Shown here in pieces: positions 11,862 to 24,138 of a stretch of DNA of 64,000 nt. Position 1 is the stretch's first letter. Each line of letters opens with the position of its first letter. Made by a program: the position numbers and the translations under genes. The stretch spans positions 756,475-820,474 of the forward strand of contig VZQC01009975.1 in NCBI GenBank assembly GCA_009823505.1. The letters are read 5' to 3'. The notes under the pieces are model-generated. The model saw only the letters and a program-made list of their open reading frames with translations. It was not told the origin of the DNA and searched no databases. The stretch comes from Rhizomys pruinosus. Lineage: Eukaryota; Chordata; Mammalia; Rodentia; Spalacidae.

Positions 11862-12645
11862 TCTCAGTATAAACATTTTTCAGTTTTCTAACAAATTCTG
11901 AGCTTCTGACATGATTTGCTGTCACTACAATAGTCCACAGCATTTGAAGTCACCAAGGTTTCTGCAGCAAGACCATTCTGCTGAAATGTGCCATTATTTA
12001 CAGTGTTTGTAAAGAGCCTGACACTTGATTCAGTTCATGAAAAAAATGCATTTCTTCAAAATTATACTCAGGAACTAATCCAAAAATGCAGCAAAAATAA
12101 AATGCACACACAGGATAGAGAAGTTCAAACTGAACAGCTCAGCCATTTGCACATCACTTTGTCAGGGTTTGTTTGCAATACTTCCTGCAGACAAGGAAGA
12201 CCCTGGTGTGAGTCTCAGCCTTTGTAAAATCTAAACTGTGCATCTTTCTAAGAAGTTTACAGGCTCGCAGGTTTTTGAATCGACGTGTGAAGTCAGCAAC
12301 TTTTACTACTGTGTGTATGATTGCCATAGGAAATGTAAAACCACAATCAATGCCATTATTTCATTAGGTATGCCAATGAACAGAAAACCAGCATACATTT
12401 AGTATGGCAACTTCGAAACCTACACTGATGCTTCAAAAATTGTCAAATGCAAGTGACATATGCCAGAAATATGGGATCTAAAACCATCAATTTTCACTTA
12501 GTCATAAAGAAAATGTGTTTATATGATTTAATAAAATTGCATAAATGCAAGCAATGTTCTTTAGAAATAAAACCATAATAACAACTGTAGTAATGCTACA
12601 GTATGCCTTCTTCCATAGTTATATTTTATTAATATAATTTAGGGT
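11862..12645. other. No gene recognised
   Basis: AT-rich sequence; nothing assignable. Confidence 0.45.
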
Positions 12646-13420
12646 TTCGTCTTTTTTTTTTCTTTTATATATTTTTATTGAGCATTTGTTCAATTCATAT
12701 AACAGTTCCCAATGAAACCCAATCCCCCCCATGCACCAATCCTCATCAGAACTCATGCATTACAGCATGCAAGCTAAGCCCTATCCAGTCTAGCCCCCAA
12801 ACCCACACATCCTTCTGTGCAAATAGGTCCACTGGAGTCTAGTCAGCATATCTAGGACTTCTAGGTAAGGCCTACTCTTCCTCACCCAACAGTACTCAAT
12901 CTTTTGTGGTTCCCAGTCCAGGATTAGTCTTCCACCCATTTCTGTTGCTCCACCTTGAGACCTTGTCCCAGTCGGCATGGGTCCCATGTCTGATACCTAC
13001 ATTGCCACAGGTTTACATGTGAAATCTTACAGTCTATTGTCACTGCTTCTTTATGTTCATGCACCAGTCCTGGTTCTCACAATCCTCCTGCCCCCTCTTC
13101 TGCAATGATCGCTGAGGCTTGGGTCAGTGAGGTTTAATATAGAGGCCCATCCAGGGATACACACTCTGGAGCCTCCTATTCTTTGAAGCTTGACTAGTTG
13201 TGGCCTTCTGTTTGCATCACACTGTATTGTGTAAAGAAGCATTACTGGTGAGAATTGAGGGGTGCACTTGTTTTACCTCTGCCCCTCATTCTGTGTGTAC
13301 AGGTTCAATTGCAGATGTGTCTCCTAGGAATGGGGATTTTTCAGATGTATGTTCTGTGTCTGACCAGTTGTCAGATTCTGCAGTGGTCTCCATCTACTGC
13401 AAAGAGTAGCTTTTTTGATG
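12646..13420 (-). mobile_element. L1-like 3' end, old subfamily
   Basis: Starts with a T-rich stretch and 'tttttattgagcatttgttc', the reverse of an L1 3' terminus, then about 750 bp of minus-strand 3' UTR-like sequence without open frames. Assignment to L1 rests on the terminal architecture and on remembered Lx-like 3' UTR wording; the exact subfamily is uncertain. Confidence 0.55.
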
Positions 13421-13567
13421 AGTGATGTAAGATATGCTTTTCTGTAAATATAAGAATCCATAGTGTATGATGAAAAATATGTCATTTGTCTAGAGATATG
13501 ACCAGGCTAGGCTTTTCTCTAGGCTCTGTGTCCTCTCCAGCCCTGTGCATCTGGCTGAGTTTACAGG

Positions 13568-13592
13568 GTGTGAGTGTGTGTGTGTGTGTGCA

Positions 13593-13630
<38 letters not shown>
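13568..13630 (+). repeat. (GT)n microsatellite
   Basis: About 60 bp of GT with one CATGCG interruption. Confidence 0.97.
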
Positions 13631-13631
<1 letters not shown>

Positions 13632-13659
13632 AATTTAGCCTTCTACAATTTCTTTTACA

Positions 13660-14905
13660 GTGGGAAGAAGTCATGGAAAGATGCATAAGAGGATAAAGTA
13701 CTGAGAGTGAGAGACTGAGTGAGTGCTCACCCCTGAGTGGGGCATTAGCCCCACCACCACCAGGCCCCAGGGAGCACTGCTGAAGAGGGCCCAGGGAGCA
13801 CTGCTGAAGAGGGGCCAGGGAGCACTACTGAAGAGGGGTCAGGGAGCACTGCTGAAGAGGGGCCAGGGAGCACTACTGAAGAAGGCCCAGGGAGCACTGC
13901 TGAAGAGGGGCCAGGGAGCACTGCTGAAGAGGGGCCAGGGAGCACTACTGAAGAGGGGCCAGGGAACACTGCTGAAGAGGGGCCAGGGAGCACTGCTGAA
14001 GAGGGGCCAGGGAGCACTGCTGAAGAGGGGCCAGGGAGCACTGCTGAAGAGGGGCCAGGGAGCACTGCTGAAGAGGGGCCAGGGAGCACTGCTGAAGAGG
14101 GGCCAGGGAGCACTGCTGAAGAGGGGCCAGGGAGCACTGCTGAAGAGGGGCCAGGGAGCACTGCTGAAGAGGGGCCAGGGAGCACTGCTGAAGAGGGGCC
14201 AGGGAGCACTGCTGAAGAGGGGCCAGGGAGCACTGCTGAAGAGGGGCCAGGGAGCACTGCTGAAGAGGGGCCAGGGAGCACTGCTGAAGAGGGGCCAGGG
14301 AGCACTGCTGAAGAGGGCCCAGGGAGCACTGCTGAAGAGGGCCCAGGGAGCACTGCTGAAGAGGGGCCAGGGAGCACTGCTGAAGAGGGGCCAGGGAGCA
14401 CTGCTGAAGAGGGGCCAGGGAGCACTGCTGAAGAGGGCCCAGGGAGCACTGCTGAAGAGGGCCCAGGGAGCACTGCTGAAGAGGGCCCAGGGAGCACTGC
14501 TGAAGAGGGGCCAGAAACAACACAAGAGCTGGTGGCTGGGGAGGAGTGTGTGAAATGCTGTTTCCTGGGAATTATATGGCTGAGACATCATGAACTCACA
14601 GCAGCTGTGGTTACCTGTGTAAGACCTGAGCAAGGTCGCACCAGCACTAGCCCTCACTGAGGCACCATGGACAGTGGACAATTTCTGGAGACGGATGTGG
14701 CCATTGAAGTGTTTCCCATGTTCTGGTGGATGGCCCCACGACTGTGCAGATATGGCAGTGCTAATGGCACTTGCTGGGTTACAGAGCCAAGGCATGAAGT
14801 TGAGAGGGATATTGTGGGGAAGACATGGAGAACTGGGGGCGGGGGGGGAAGAGGGTAGATATGATCATATTTCATTATATATATGAAATTCTAAACAAAG
14901 AAAAG
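13660..14905 (+). mobile_element. Lx-type L1 3'UTR, expanded by a minisatellite
   Basis: Flanks of the minisatellite are Lx-like L1 3' UTR: before it 'gagtggggcattagcccca', after it 'gaactcacagcagctgtggt', 'gatgtggccattgaagtg' and 'agatatgatcatatttca'. It ends in A-rich sequence near 14,905. The repeat unit resembles a 3' UTR motif ('cagggatttcagaagg' type) still single-copy at about 63,880. Confidence 0.7.
13761..14514 (+). repeat. 24-bp minisatellite, about 31 copies
   Basis: Tandem array of CCAGGGAGCACTGCTGAAGA plus GGGG (24 bp). About 15 central units are identical; variants with GGGCCC or an ACTACTG change sit toward the ends. Because 24 is divisible by 3 and the unit has no stop in several frames, long spurious ORFs arise (for example 276 codons of QGALLKRG repeats in plus and 318, 250 and 192 codons in minus). 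I do not call these genes. Confidence 0.95.
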
Positions 14906-15147
14906 TGAGAGGACTTTACTATTACTAAACATCTTCCATAATAATGCATTTCAGTACAATTAACAAGAGGGAAATGTAGGCATTTCAATCATGAGGGAGG
15001 CTTTAGTACTGAATTAAATGTGTGCAAATGACTAAAAATACCCCAGCTGGACCTTAGGTTAAAATCACAGTATTGTCCCCAGTTGATTATTCTTTTGTTT
15101 GGACAGTGTCTGTGTGTTGTACTCATCTTAGAATACAGAATTTTCTT

Positions 15148-15409
15148 TTTTTTTTATTTTTTTTTAAATTTTTTTTTATTAATTTTTATTTATTTCTGTA
15201 TGAGTGTACTGTCTGCATGCAAGTTTGTGCACCCGTGTCATGCAATGCCACGGAGGTCAGAAGAGGGTCTCAGATTCCCCTGGAACTGGAGTTCTCCTGG
15301 AATTGGAGTTTCAGACGGTTCTCAGCCGCCATGTGGGTGCTGGGGATCGAACCCGGGTCCTCTGTAAGAGCGGTCGGCGCTCTTAACCGCTAGGCCATCT
15401 CTCCAGCCC
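15148..15409 (-). mobile_element. Young B3/B2-like SINE with internal duplication
   Basis: Minus-strand copy, CpG-rich and close in sequence to 2,715-2,968. Perfect 18-bp TSD (AGAATACAGAATTTTCTT) at 15,130-15,147 and 15,410-15,427. Confidence 0.95.
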
Positions 15410-15479
15410 AGAATACAGAATTTTCTTAATAGCCACTGCTGCAATGGAGCAGCCATAACAACTGAATGGGTCATGGGAA

Positions 15480-16005
15480 GCACTTTCAGGAGGGTCACCC
15501 TCTCACACAAGAAGCTGGCTCTGGAAATTCTCTTAACAATGGAAAGTGTGTTGGGCATGGTAGTGTCACTGGGACATGTACTTTGATCATAGTCCCCTCT
15601 CCCTGTCCATCTCCTCTCAGATATGCCCCCACCTCCCAGCCCCCGCCCCCAAGCGGCGAAGTCCAATTTGTTTTCCACAAACACTCTTGGTTGCTGGTCT
15701 ATCCCTGGGAGCTGGTAATCTTGCCCAAAGGAAAACTGAGTCTCCATCTTCCAGCAGCCATCAATTGCTAAGAGTTCCTCAGCTAAAGGAGGGGCTTCTT
15801 GCCCACCTCCCTATCCATGCTGGAATTTTTGCCTGGCTGGGCCTTTTGAAGGTCTTCTGCATGTTGTCCCTACTGCTGTGGAAGTGTCCTGTTGTGTCCA
15901 GAGAGCACTCTTTCATTGTAGTCATCCAAATCTCTCACTCTTACAAGCTTTTTGCCCACGTCGTCTGTGATGCATGTGAAATTCTCAAAGAATAACTAGG
16001 AGTAT
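15480..16005 (-). mobile_element. Lx-type L1 3'UTR remnant
   Basis: Minus-strand counterparts of Lx 3' UTR words ('gagttcctcagctaaaggag', 'cccacctccctatccatgct', 'actcttacaagctttttgcc'). Frames of 139-141 codons crossing it are shadows. Confidence 0.65.
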
Positions 16006-16009
16006 TATT

Positions 16010-16884
16010 TTTAAAACTATCTCAGAGAACAACGTGGCTCCTGTGTATATGCCTGCAAGACTCATTCTACTGCAGAGATACATGCACATCCATGTTTATT
16101 GCAGCTCTCTTCACAATAGTGAAGAGCTGGAACCAACCCAAGGGCCCCTCAACAGAAAAGTGGATAAAGAAAATGTGGTACATCTACACAATGGAGTTCT
16201 ATGCAGTGGTAAAGAAAGATGATATCACAAAATTTTCAGGTAAATGGATGGAACTAGAAGATATTATGCTAAGTGAAGTAACATAGTCCCAGAAAAAAAA
16301 AAATGACAAATGGTATCCCTCATTCGTGGATGCTAGCACCAAGTACCTAATTGTAAGGCAAACTGAGCAATGTTAATGTTATATTTCTCTTTATCTTATA
16401 ATGTGAATTCCTTAAGGGGCTCTTGAATTAACCTAGAACTTATTTTCAGACTTTGTAATTTTGGTATAATAAGTGGAGGGTATGTATGCATATTTTAGAG
16501 TAATATAAAACTAAAGGGAAAAATGTGGATCCCGAAATATGATTTGGAAATAACAAACAGTTTATTTTCAGAGAAGATAATAGCAGTATAGGTGTGACAT
16601 ATATATTTGCATATGTTGAAGAAATACAAATTGGAGGGAACAGCAATAACAAAAGAAGTGGGACAAAGAGCCAATTGAAACAGTAAAGTTCTCCCAAAAC
16701 AATAATCCTCTGCCTTTAAAAAACTTTAAAAAGACTCAGCAAAAGATATAAGAGGATAGAAGACATGTATGGCCGAATGTGTGAACTTGGTGGGGTGGGA
16801 GGCATGGAAATGGAAAGGAGTCTAAATTGGAATGAGAAATGATGTATGACATGCACAAAACTTCAATAATATAAAACAACTATC
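16010..16884 (+). mobile_element. L1 LINE, 5'-truncated 3' end
   Basis: ORF2 C-terminus (about 16,020-16,336) with the recognisable 'MEFYAVVKKDDI' and '[13 protein letters not shown]' words. It is followed by a short 3' UTR of about 550 bp ending in an A-rich tail near 16,884. The 3' UTR matches 121-640 in reverse and lacks most of the long module found at 56,293-58,473. Confidence 0.9.
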
Positions 16885-17039
16885 TGAGAGAAATCAACCT
16901 GAAGAAGCAAAGACTTACTGTGGCTCCAGGTCTTGCTCAGTTCATGTTGCCTCTGCTCTGCTGTTTGGGGCTGAGCTGAGGCACAGCAGCAGGGTAGGGA
17001 GGACCTGGCTGAGCACAGCTGCTTGGCTCATGGAAAAAG

Positions 17040-17285
17040 ATGAGAAACAAGTCTCCAGGGCCTATCCAGTGCCCCTCGGTGATGTACTTCCTCCACTGGG
17101 GGCCTAACTCCTACAGCATCCAGCACTTCCCAATAGTCCTCACAATTTGTAACTCCATCAGTGGATTAACCTATTGATTAGGTCAAAGCCCTCATGAGCC
17201 AGTCACCTACCAACACTGCAAGATCAGCACTCAAGGCCTTAGCACATTTTCTATCAGGGACACTTCATAACTGAACCACGACAGA
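17040..17285 (-). mobile_element. Possible old MaLR-like LTR fragment
   Basis: Word order ('gtgatgtacttcctccactg', 'ggcctaactcctac', 'cacttcataactgaacca') resembles the reverse of a rodent or mammalian MaLR LTR. No termini or TSD are visible, so the call is tentative. Confidence 0.35.
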
Positions 17286-17479
17286 ACATAGACCAGGGAC
17301 TCACACTCCCTGTGAGGCTGGTGCAGGATAGACTTGTTCTCTTTACTGACCCCCCTCCCCCACTCCCACATCCCCTTTAGGTAATCTATTTCATTTCCAT
17401 TACTATTTCCCATTTTCCCATATACTAATTACAGTGCCTTAATATTACCACTCACCAAATTTGCATACCTCCCCCCATT

Positions 17480-17765
17480 TGGTTTTGTGGATTATGTTCT
17501 ACAGCCCTGTGTGCTTGAGAAATTCATGTAGGTAAAGGTGCTTTGCAGAAATCTAATTATAATGCCATTTTAAATCTTAGATTATATGGAACTGTGTTGT
17601 TTATTAATCTGTCAGTTATTTCACTTTTAAAGCAACCTTGCTTAAATTTTAAGAATGCAGCTACATGGGGAGATCTTTTGTGCTAAGATTATTTTAGAAC
17701 AAGGAAATTGTTTGGAAATATATGATTTCTAAAACACCTTTGTCAGGGCTATAATTATGGCCCTG
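17480..17765 (+). repeat. Unidentified diverged repeat, paralogue of 10,256-11,012
   Basis: Aligns with the interrupted copy at 10,256-10,481 plus 10,938-11,012. Both copies are AT-rich and noncoding; the element class is unknown. Confidence 0.45.
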
Positions 17766-18379
17766 CATTGGGCAGAATTTCTCACAATGATTTTCTGACT
17801 TTAAACAGATTGAAGATAATCACTGAAGAAACCATAACTCAGGCAACTGCTAATGGTTAAATCAATTTAGGTCATACTATAAATGGTCTGAAGATATACA
17901 GTGGAACTCTTCTTTTTCCTTAATACAGTAATGTTTCATGGGAAAAACACAACATATCTATCTATGTAATGTCTTTTTGTCTGTGATGAAAAATGAATAC
18001 AATCTTGCAAACTAAATATAGGGTAGGTGACTGGATTTAATGTGTGGTTTCATTGAATTTCAGCACCTGAGCTAAAGTGTAAGGAATCCAGTCAGTGTGC
18101 TGTTGAGTGCAGTAAGGAGGCTTCTATAGGGAGAAAGCCTTGTGTTTACCGGGTAGAAGCCAAAGGCTGAACATGTTTGGCACTAACATGTTCATTCATT
18201 CACAAAATCTAATATGATGGACTATGTGGTTGGGTTTTAAGAGATTAAAGTACTTGACTGTGGAGACCTGGGTGCAGAGACAAAGAAGTACATGCCTTAT
18301 ATAAGGAATCATGTCATCCATTCATTCCTGCACAGACAACTCAGTGAGACTTGGTTAGTTTAAAAAATATATGTGCCAT
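17766..18379. other. No gene recognised
   Basis: No assignable feature. Confidence 0.4.
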
Positions 18380-18570
18380 GGGACTGGAGAGATGGCTCAG
18401 CAGTTAAGAGCACTGGGTTTGAGTTCCAGCACCCACATGGCAGCTAACAACCATTTGTAACAGCAGTTTCAGGGGAATCTAATGCCCTCTTCTAACCACC
18501 TCAGGCATTGCACCACATGGGTACTCTACCACACATGCAGGCAATACACTCATACACATAAAAATGAACA
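18380..18570 (+). mobile_element. B3-type SINE
   Basis: Head 'ggagagatggctcagcagtt' and tail 'actcatacacataaaa'. Part of the tRNA-like head is deleted after 'aagagcact'. Confidence 0.88.
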
Positions 18571-18585
18571 TAACAAATATCTTAA

Positions 18586-19630
18586 ACATATTTATATACA
18601 GCGTGTTCTTAGTTTAAGGAATTCCATCATATATGCTTCAGAATGAACGTAAAGAATGTTTAGGGGGCTTGTGCATATTTCCCCATGCCAAACTAAATGT
18701 GCTGAGAAAGTTCAGGTGACCTGCTTGCTTTTTAATAATAGTGAGTACAAAACCAAGATTATTTTCTACATTAAAACAAGGGTGTAAACGCAGATGTTTT
18801 AAAAGTTCCAAACAAATACATTATTTGTGATTGAGCAAAATTCAAAACTGTCTCTTCTAGGTCCTAATAGCAAATTCTGATTTTATAGTGAATCTCAGGT
18901 CCTCCTTTCGCAATTTCGAATACAGAACGGCAAGTTCCCTGCAGTTACAGCCATGTGGCAAGTACCTTAGGACAAGGAAAGACACAAGAAATAAAGCACT
19001 GCATCGGTGATGAACTACAATGCAATTAGAGATTATTTCAGCACTAATATTTTGATACTAGGACAAGGGTTAGAACACTTCAAAGTGTTGACAGTACACA
19101 CTAAATATTGTTAAAGTGAGGCACAGAGGAATGTCACATAGTGAGGGTGGAATTAAGAGTCCATTTATTTGCAAAAAAATCCAGTGGTCAAGAATGAACT
19201 CACATTCAAAAGAACTCTTGATCCTGGGGAGAAACAGGATGGTGTTTATAAAGCTTAAAACCACAATGACATCATGGGAGGGGCAAAGCAAATAACTATG
19301 GTTACACAATACTAGGGACAGTCAGTTAACAAGGAAGTATTCAGTTAACAAAAATTTTCCAAGTTTCGGTTAGGAAAAAAAAAAAAAAAAAAAAAAAGGT
19401 TTCCCAGTATTGTAGAAACAATGTAGCCCTGAAGCCCTGTGGTTACCACTAGACTGTTGCTAATGTGATAGAGAGTGAGAGGGAACGGCTGGGCAGAAAG
19501 AAGGTGAGCAAATAATAGCTACAACAGTTAAAAAATGTTCAACGAAAACCTTGCAAGGAATCGAAAAGCATCCGGAAGACAGTGTTAATGCCACATTTTC
19601 TGTTGGTTGTGCTCGTGTTCACTTTTAATT
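18586..19630. other. No gene recognised; one poly(A) run
   Basis: Nothing assignable apart from a pure A run of about 25 bp at 19,374-19,398. Confidence 0.4.
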
Positions 19631-19639
19631 ATTAGGCTA

Positions 19640-20231
19640 CATGCGAGTTCAATGAGAATGTCTCCCATTGGCTCCAAGTATTTGGACATTTGTCCTCAGT
19701 TTGTAGTGCTGTTTGAGGAGGGTGATGGAACCATTAACAGGCCTGGCTGGGTTGGAGAGATGGCCTAGCAGTTAAGGGCACCAACTGCTATTACAAAGGA
19801 CCCGGGTTTGATCCCCAGCACCCACATGGTGGCTGAGAACCATCTTTAACTCCAGTTCCAGGTGAATCTGACACCCTCTTCTGACCTCTGTGGCATTGCA
19901 TGACACGGGTACACAAACCTACATGCAGACAGTACATTCATACATATAAAAAATAAATAAAAATTTTAAAAAAGGCCTTGCCATGCTGGAGGAAGCACGT
20001 CACTAGGCGCAGGCTTTGAGAGTTCCTAAGACTTATCCAATTTCCAGTCACCCTCTCTGCTTTCTGTGTCTACTCGAAGATGTAATTACTACCTTTCCAT
20101 CCCAGCCAACTCCTTCTTCATTGCCTGCCCAGCCATTATGGACCCAATTATGTAACCCAAATAAACTCTTCCTCCTATGAGTTGCCTTGGTTCTGATGTC
20201 TTAACACAGCAACAAAAAAGTAACTAACACA
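19640..20231 (+). mobile_element. ERVL-MaLR-like solo LTR, split by a SINE
   Basis: Left part ('caatgagaatgtctcccatt', 'tttgtcctcagtttgtagtg') and right part ending 'aacacagcaacaaaaaagtaactaacaca' in sense resemble rodent MT/ORR1-type LTRs. A polyadenylation-like AATAAA is at about 20,160. A B3 SINE at 19,745-19,972 interrupts it. Noncoding. Confidence 0.65.
19745..19972 (+). mobile_element. B3-type SINE inside the LTR
   Basis: Complete B3-like element ('gttggagagatggcctagca' to 'cattcatacatataaaaaat') with an A-rich tail. 'aggcctggc' before and 'aggccttgc' after look like a degraded TSD. Confidence 0.88.
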
Positions 20232-20699
20232 CATGATATATATATTTCATTTGACTATTTCTCCAAGCCATGTATTTAACCTTGGTCTATTAATGCAAAA
20301 GATTTATGTTAAGCTCAGAACTGTTAACTCACTCACATGTACTTTAAATTCTTACCACGTAGATACTCTTACTAAGCATATGTTCTGAACATTTTAAGCT
20401 TTGAATAGTAATAAGATAGAAGAGTGTGCTAAATCTTAATACATATGTGAAATCTTAAGCAATCTATATAAATTTAAGAGAAATTATACTCTCTATGAGC
20501 TTTAAAGTAGAAAGCACTGGAGTAGAGACGGTTCTCTGAGTTCTCACCAATATGGCGCCTCTCATCTCGTCCGCTGTGCAGATGCTCTTCAGTCTCATGT
20601 GACCTCGCCCATCTCCTTCCTTTGAATTCCAGTGTTTAGGGATATTGTTCAAAGATCATTTCCCATTCCAGTGACTGAAGTGTTTTATCATTTACTTCT
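20232..20699. other. No gene recognised
   Basis: No assignable feature. Confidence 0.4.
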
Positions 20700-20920
20700 A
20701 GCTACTCCTTAATTCAAATTTGAACATTAATTCTTTAATCCATTTGAGTTTATTTTTGTGCCTGGGGAAGGATAAGGGTCTAGTTTTGTTGTCCTTAATG
20801 TGGATATGTAATTTTTCCAGCATTAATTATTGAAAAAAACTGTCCTTTCTCCAGAGGGTTCTAAATGCCTTTGTCAAAAGGATAGGTTGTGTAGGACTCT
20901 CTAGGCTTTCTCACTTTTTT
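20700..20920 (-). mobile_element. Old L1 ORF2 fragment
   Basis: Minus-strand remnant of the ORF2 region seen more clearly at 22,130-22,240 ('ccatttgagtttatttttgt', 'ataagggtctagttttgt', 'tttttccagcattaatt'). Confidence 0.6.
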
Positions 20921-20924
20921 TAAA

Positions 20925-22490
20925 AATCTATTTTAATATATATTTTGTACAAGATTATCAAATCTAGACCCATGTCCCCCACCCAATCCCCCCACCCCAC
21001 CAGAGTTCATGCATTCTGCCAAACATGCTTTTCATCTCTTTCTCAGTCTTTCTCAATATTCTCCATGTGGAAGTTGAATGTTTTGAGCAGAAGTTCACTG
21101 TTTCAGTCATTTCTTGGAGTCAGTTCTTTCTGTGTTGTTTCCAATATGCATCACTCCCAACTGCTTGGATAAAAGCTCAAGGGGCCCTGCACAAGAAATA
21201 ATTACAACTAGGTAACTGGCACTAGCATCCATGGATGAGGGATACCATTCTTCCTTTGTTTTTCTGGGATTGTGTTACTTCACTCAGCATGATGTCTTCT
21301 ACCTCCAGCCATTTTCCTGCAAAGCTCATGATGTCATCTTTTTTTACTGCTGCATAGAACTCCATTGTGTAGATGTACCACATTTTCTCTATCCACTCGT
21401 CAGTTGAGGGGCATTTGGGTTGGTTCCAGCTCCTTGCTATTGTGAAGAGAGCTGAAATAAACATGGTTGTGCATGTATCTCTGAGGTGGAGTGAGTCTTG
21501 AGGGTACATGCCAAAGAATGGTATGGCTGGGACAGGTGGCAAGTTCATTCCAAGTCTTCCAAGGGTTCTCCACACTGCTTTCCATAGTGGCTGTACCAGT
21601 TTACATTCCCACCAGCAGTAGATGAGTGTTCCCCTTTCCCCACAACCTCTCCAGCACTGGGAATCATTTGTTTTCTTGATCCTAGCCAGTCTTATTGGAG
21701 TAAGATGATATCTTAAAGTGGTATTGATTTGCATTTCCTTAATGATTAGTGATGTTGAACACTTCTTAAGGTGTTTCTCATCTCTAATTCCTCACTTGTG
21801 AAGTCTCTGTTCAGCTCTTTGCTCCATCTATTGAGTGGGTCATTTGTTTTCTTTCTTCTTTGTTTTTTGAATAGTTTATATATTCTGGAAATCAATGCTT
21901 TGTCAGTGAAGGTTTCCTCCCACGCTGTGGGATTTCTTTTCACTTCCTTGATTGTTTCTTTTGATGGACAGAAGCTTTTGAGTTTAATGAGGTCCCATTT
22001 GTCAATTGTCAACCTTAATTCTTGCACAGCTGCTGTCTGATTTAGGAAGTCTTTTCCTACGCCTATGTCTTGTAGTCTGCTGCCAACTTTTTCTTCTATC
22101 GTCTTCAGAGTTTGGAGTTTCACGCTGAGGTCTTTGATCCACCTGGAGTTGACTTTTGTCAGGGTGAGAGATAGGGGTTTAATTTCATTTTTCTACAAGT
22201 GGTGATCCAACACCACTTGCTGAAGATTGCTGTCTTTTCTCCATTGTGTCTTCTTGGCCCCCTTGTCAAATATGAGATGGCTGAAATTGTGTGTGCTCAA
22301 GTTTGGATCTTCAGTTTTGTTCCATTGGTCAATGGGTCTGTTTTTGTGCCAGTACCAGGCTGTTTGTATAGGCTTTCTCTATTCAACTAAGAATTCAAGG
22401 GATTCTGTTCCACTGTCCTATGTGACTAGTTTTATAACAATACAGTATTGGTTTGATGACTGTCACTTTGTGATATGTTTAAAGCCAGAT
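20925..22490 (-). mobile_element. L1 LINE, 5'-truncated, ORF2 C-terminal half
   Basis: Minus strand: ORF2 from the thumb region to the stop at 21,222-21,224 (C-terminal words '[20 protein letters not shown]' and '[20 protein letters not shown]'), then a short 3' UTR to about 20,925. It is broken into frames of 125 and 170 codons. The 5' end carries an extra segment (22,380-22,490) disrupting ORF2 and shared with 39,057-39,165. Confidence 0.88.
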
Positions 22491-22722
22491 GGGGGCTGGA
22501 GAGATGGCTCAGTGGTTAAGAGCATTGCCCATTCTTGCAAAGGGCCTGGGTTTGGTTCCCAGTACCCTCATGGCAGCTAGTAATCATCTGTAACTCTAGT
22601 TCCAGGGAATCCAATGATCTCCTCTGACCTCTGTGGGCTTTGCACAACACAGGTGCACTTACATACATGCAAACCAGACTCTCATACACATAAAAAGAAA
22701 ATAAATAAATCAAAAAATTAAA
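22491..22722 (+). mobile_element. B3-type SINE
   Basis: Head 'ggctggagagatggctcagt', tail 'ctcatacacataaaaagaaa'. It abuts the 5' end of the L1 at 22,490, and no TSD is evident. Confidence 0.9.
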
Positions 22723-23019
22723 TCTTTGCAAAGTATATAAAAAATGTGTGGGAACAAGGTTCTAAAATACTGCTAAGGGAGGTGGATAAGATATAAGTAA
22801 TAAAATATTCTAATTTTGAATTGTAAAACTTTCCATTGTAGAAGACATTTGACAATAGACTTAATAGGCACCAATAAGAAGAAATATAGATTGTGTTTAT
22901 ATGTAGATTCTAAAGAATTCATTATCAGGGTCTAGATTTGTTAAAAAAATAAAAATAAATTTATGTGAGAAAAAGAATTCATTATCAAATCAAATTTTAT
23001 CAACAAGTAAAACATTTTC
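22723..23019. other. No feature recognised
   Basis: AT-rich spacer. Confidence 0.4.
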
Positions 23020-23032
23020 AAAACCAAAGACA

Positions 23033-23957
23033 AGAAGAAAGGCAGTAAGGCCCTGCTGTCAAAGACCTGGTGTAAGCATGGGAAAGATGTATTGAGACCA
23101 CTCTTGCAAGTGTACAGTTGGTCTCTGGAATACCAGAGAGTGTTACCAAAGGCCACTAAACCAATAAAGCAAATATTGGTCTCCTTGAGTCAAGCAAGAC
23201 TCCTCCATCAGCATCAGCTACACCTCACCTGCCTGGAAATACTGTACAGCAGTGGCTGCCATATGTCTGTATATCCCAAATCTAATTGGCTAGTAGCTCT
23301 CTCCTTGGAGGAATAATTCATGGCTGATGCCACAAGCTTATGTCCTCTAGTGGTTAGGAGATGTTATAAGCCACAGTAAGACATTGTCACCTTTTACAGA
23401 AAAGCTATATTTCATGGATTAGCATACCATCCAAATATCTGTGTCTATACCAATGTAACCTACCATAATAATTAATCCTGTTTAAATGCCTGTATATCTA
23501 ATTTTTTGTGCTTCATTAGTAGGATTAAAAGGTTATTCCTGGATAAACTGCCAACCCATGAAAGGAAACAGCCTGAACTGATCAGAGTCCAAAATGACAT
23601 CTCCAGAGAAAGTAGACTGTTTTGCTTCTCGTCCACTTGTGCCCCATTTCTAAAGCCTAGGGAACAATCCGTGGAAGAGGGGGCGTGGTAGAATGTAAGG
23701 GCTGCGATTGGGGTGAACTGCGAAACTATAGCAATATAGACTGGACTCTTGTTTGATCAACATAATAGTGCATACAAGCCCCTCCAGCTGGACAATGGGG
23801 GCCTCGGCCTGTATAAGTTTGGGCATAGCTTCTTGTCAATTGGTTTTACATGAAGGATGCTTGTATTCATTACTTATTACTTATTATTAAAAATCAAATA
23901 AAAGAAGAAATTAAAAATAAAATCATTTTTTTATAAAAGAAAAAAGAAAAACAAACA
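23033..23957 (+). mobile_element. L1 LINE, truncated insertion of the long 3'UTR only
   Basis: Consists solely of L1 3' UTR sequence matching 57,585-58,470 of the long L1. A 13-bp TSD (AAAACCAAAGACA) lies at 23,020-23,032 and 23,958-23,970. It ends at the proximal A-rich tract, not at the distal terminus with the G-rich tract. The 74-codon frame at 23,092 is a 3' UTR frame and not a gene. Confidence 0.93.
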
Positions 23958-24138
23958 AAAACCAAAGACAGTGGCCCAGGAGCCACGTCAGGTGGTAAAG
24001 TGCCTGCTTCGCAAACGGGAGGGTATGAATTCGCTCTCTACAAATCATATTTAAAGAAGATTGTATCTTGCTGGAGAGGAATCAGAAGGCTGTGTACTCT
24101 CAACAGTCAAGCAAGAATGTTTGTAAGTCAAGGGTGCT

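Noticed and set aside
13723..14553. 276-codon ORF of QGALLKRG repeats and long antisense frames
   Set aside because: It is the translation of a 24-bp DNA minisatellite inside an L1 3' UTR; openness is explained by unit length and lack of stops on both strands.
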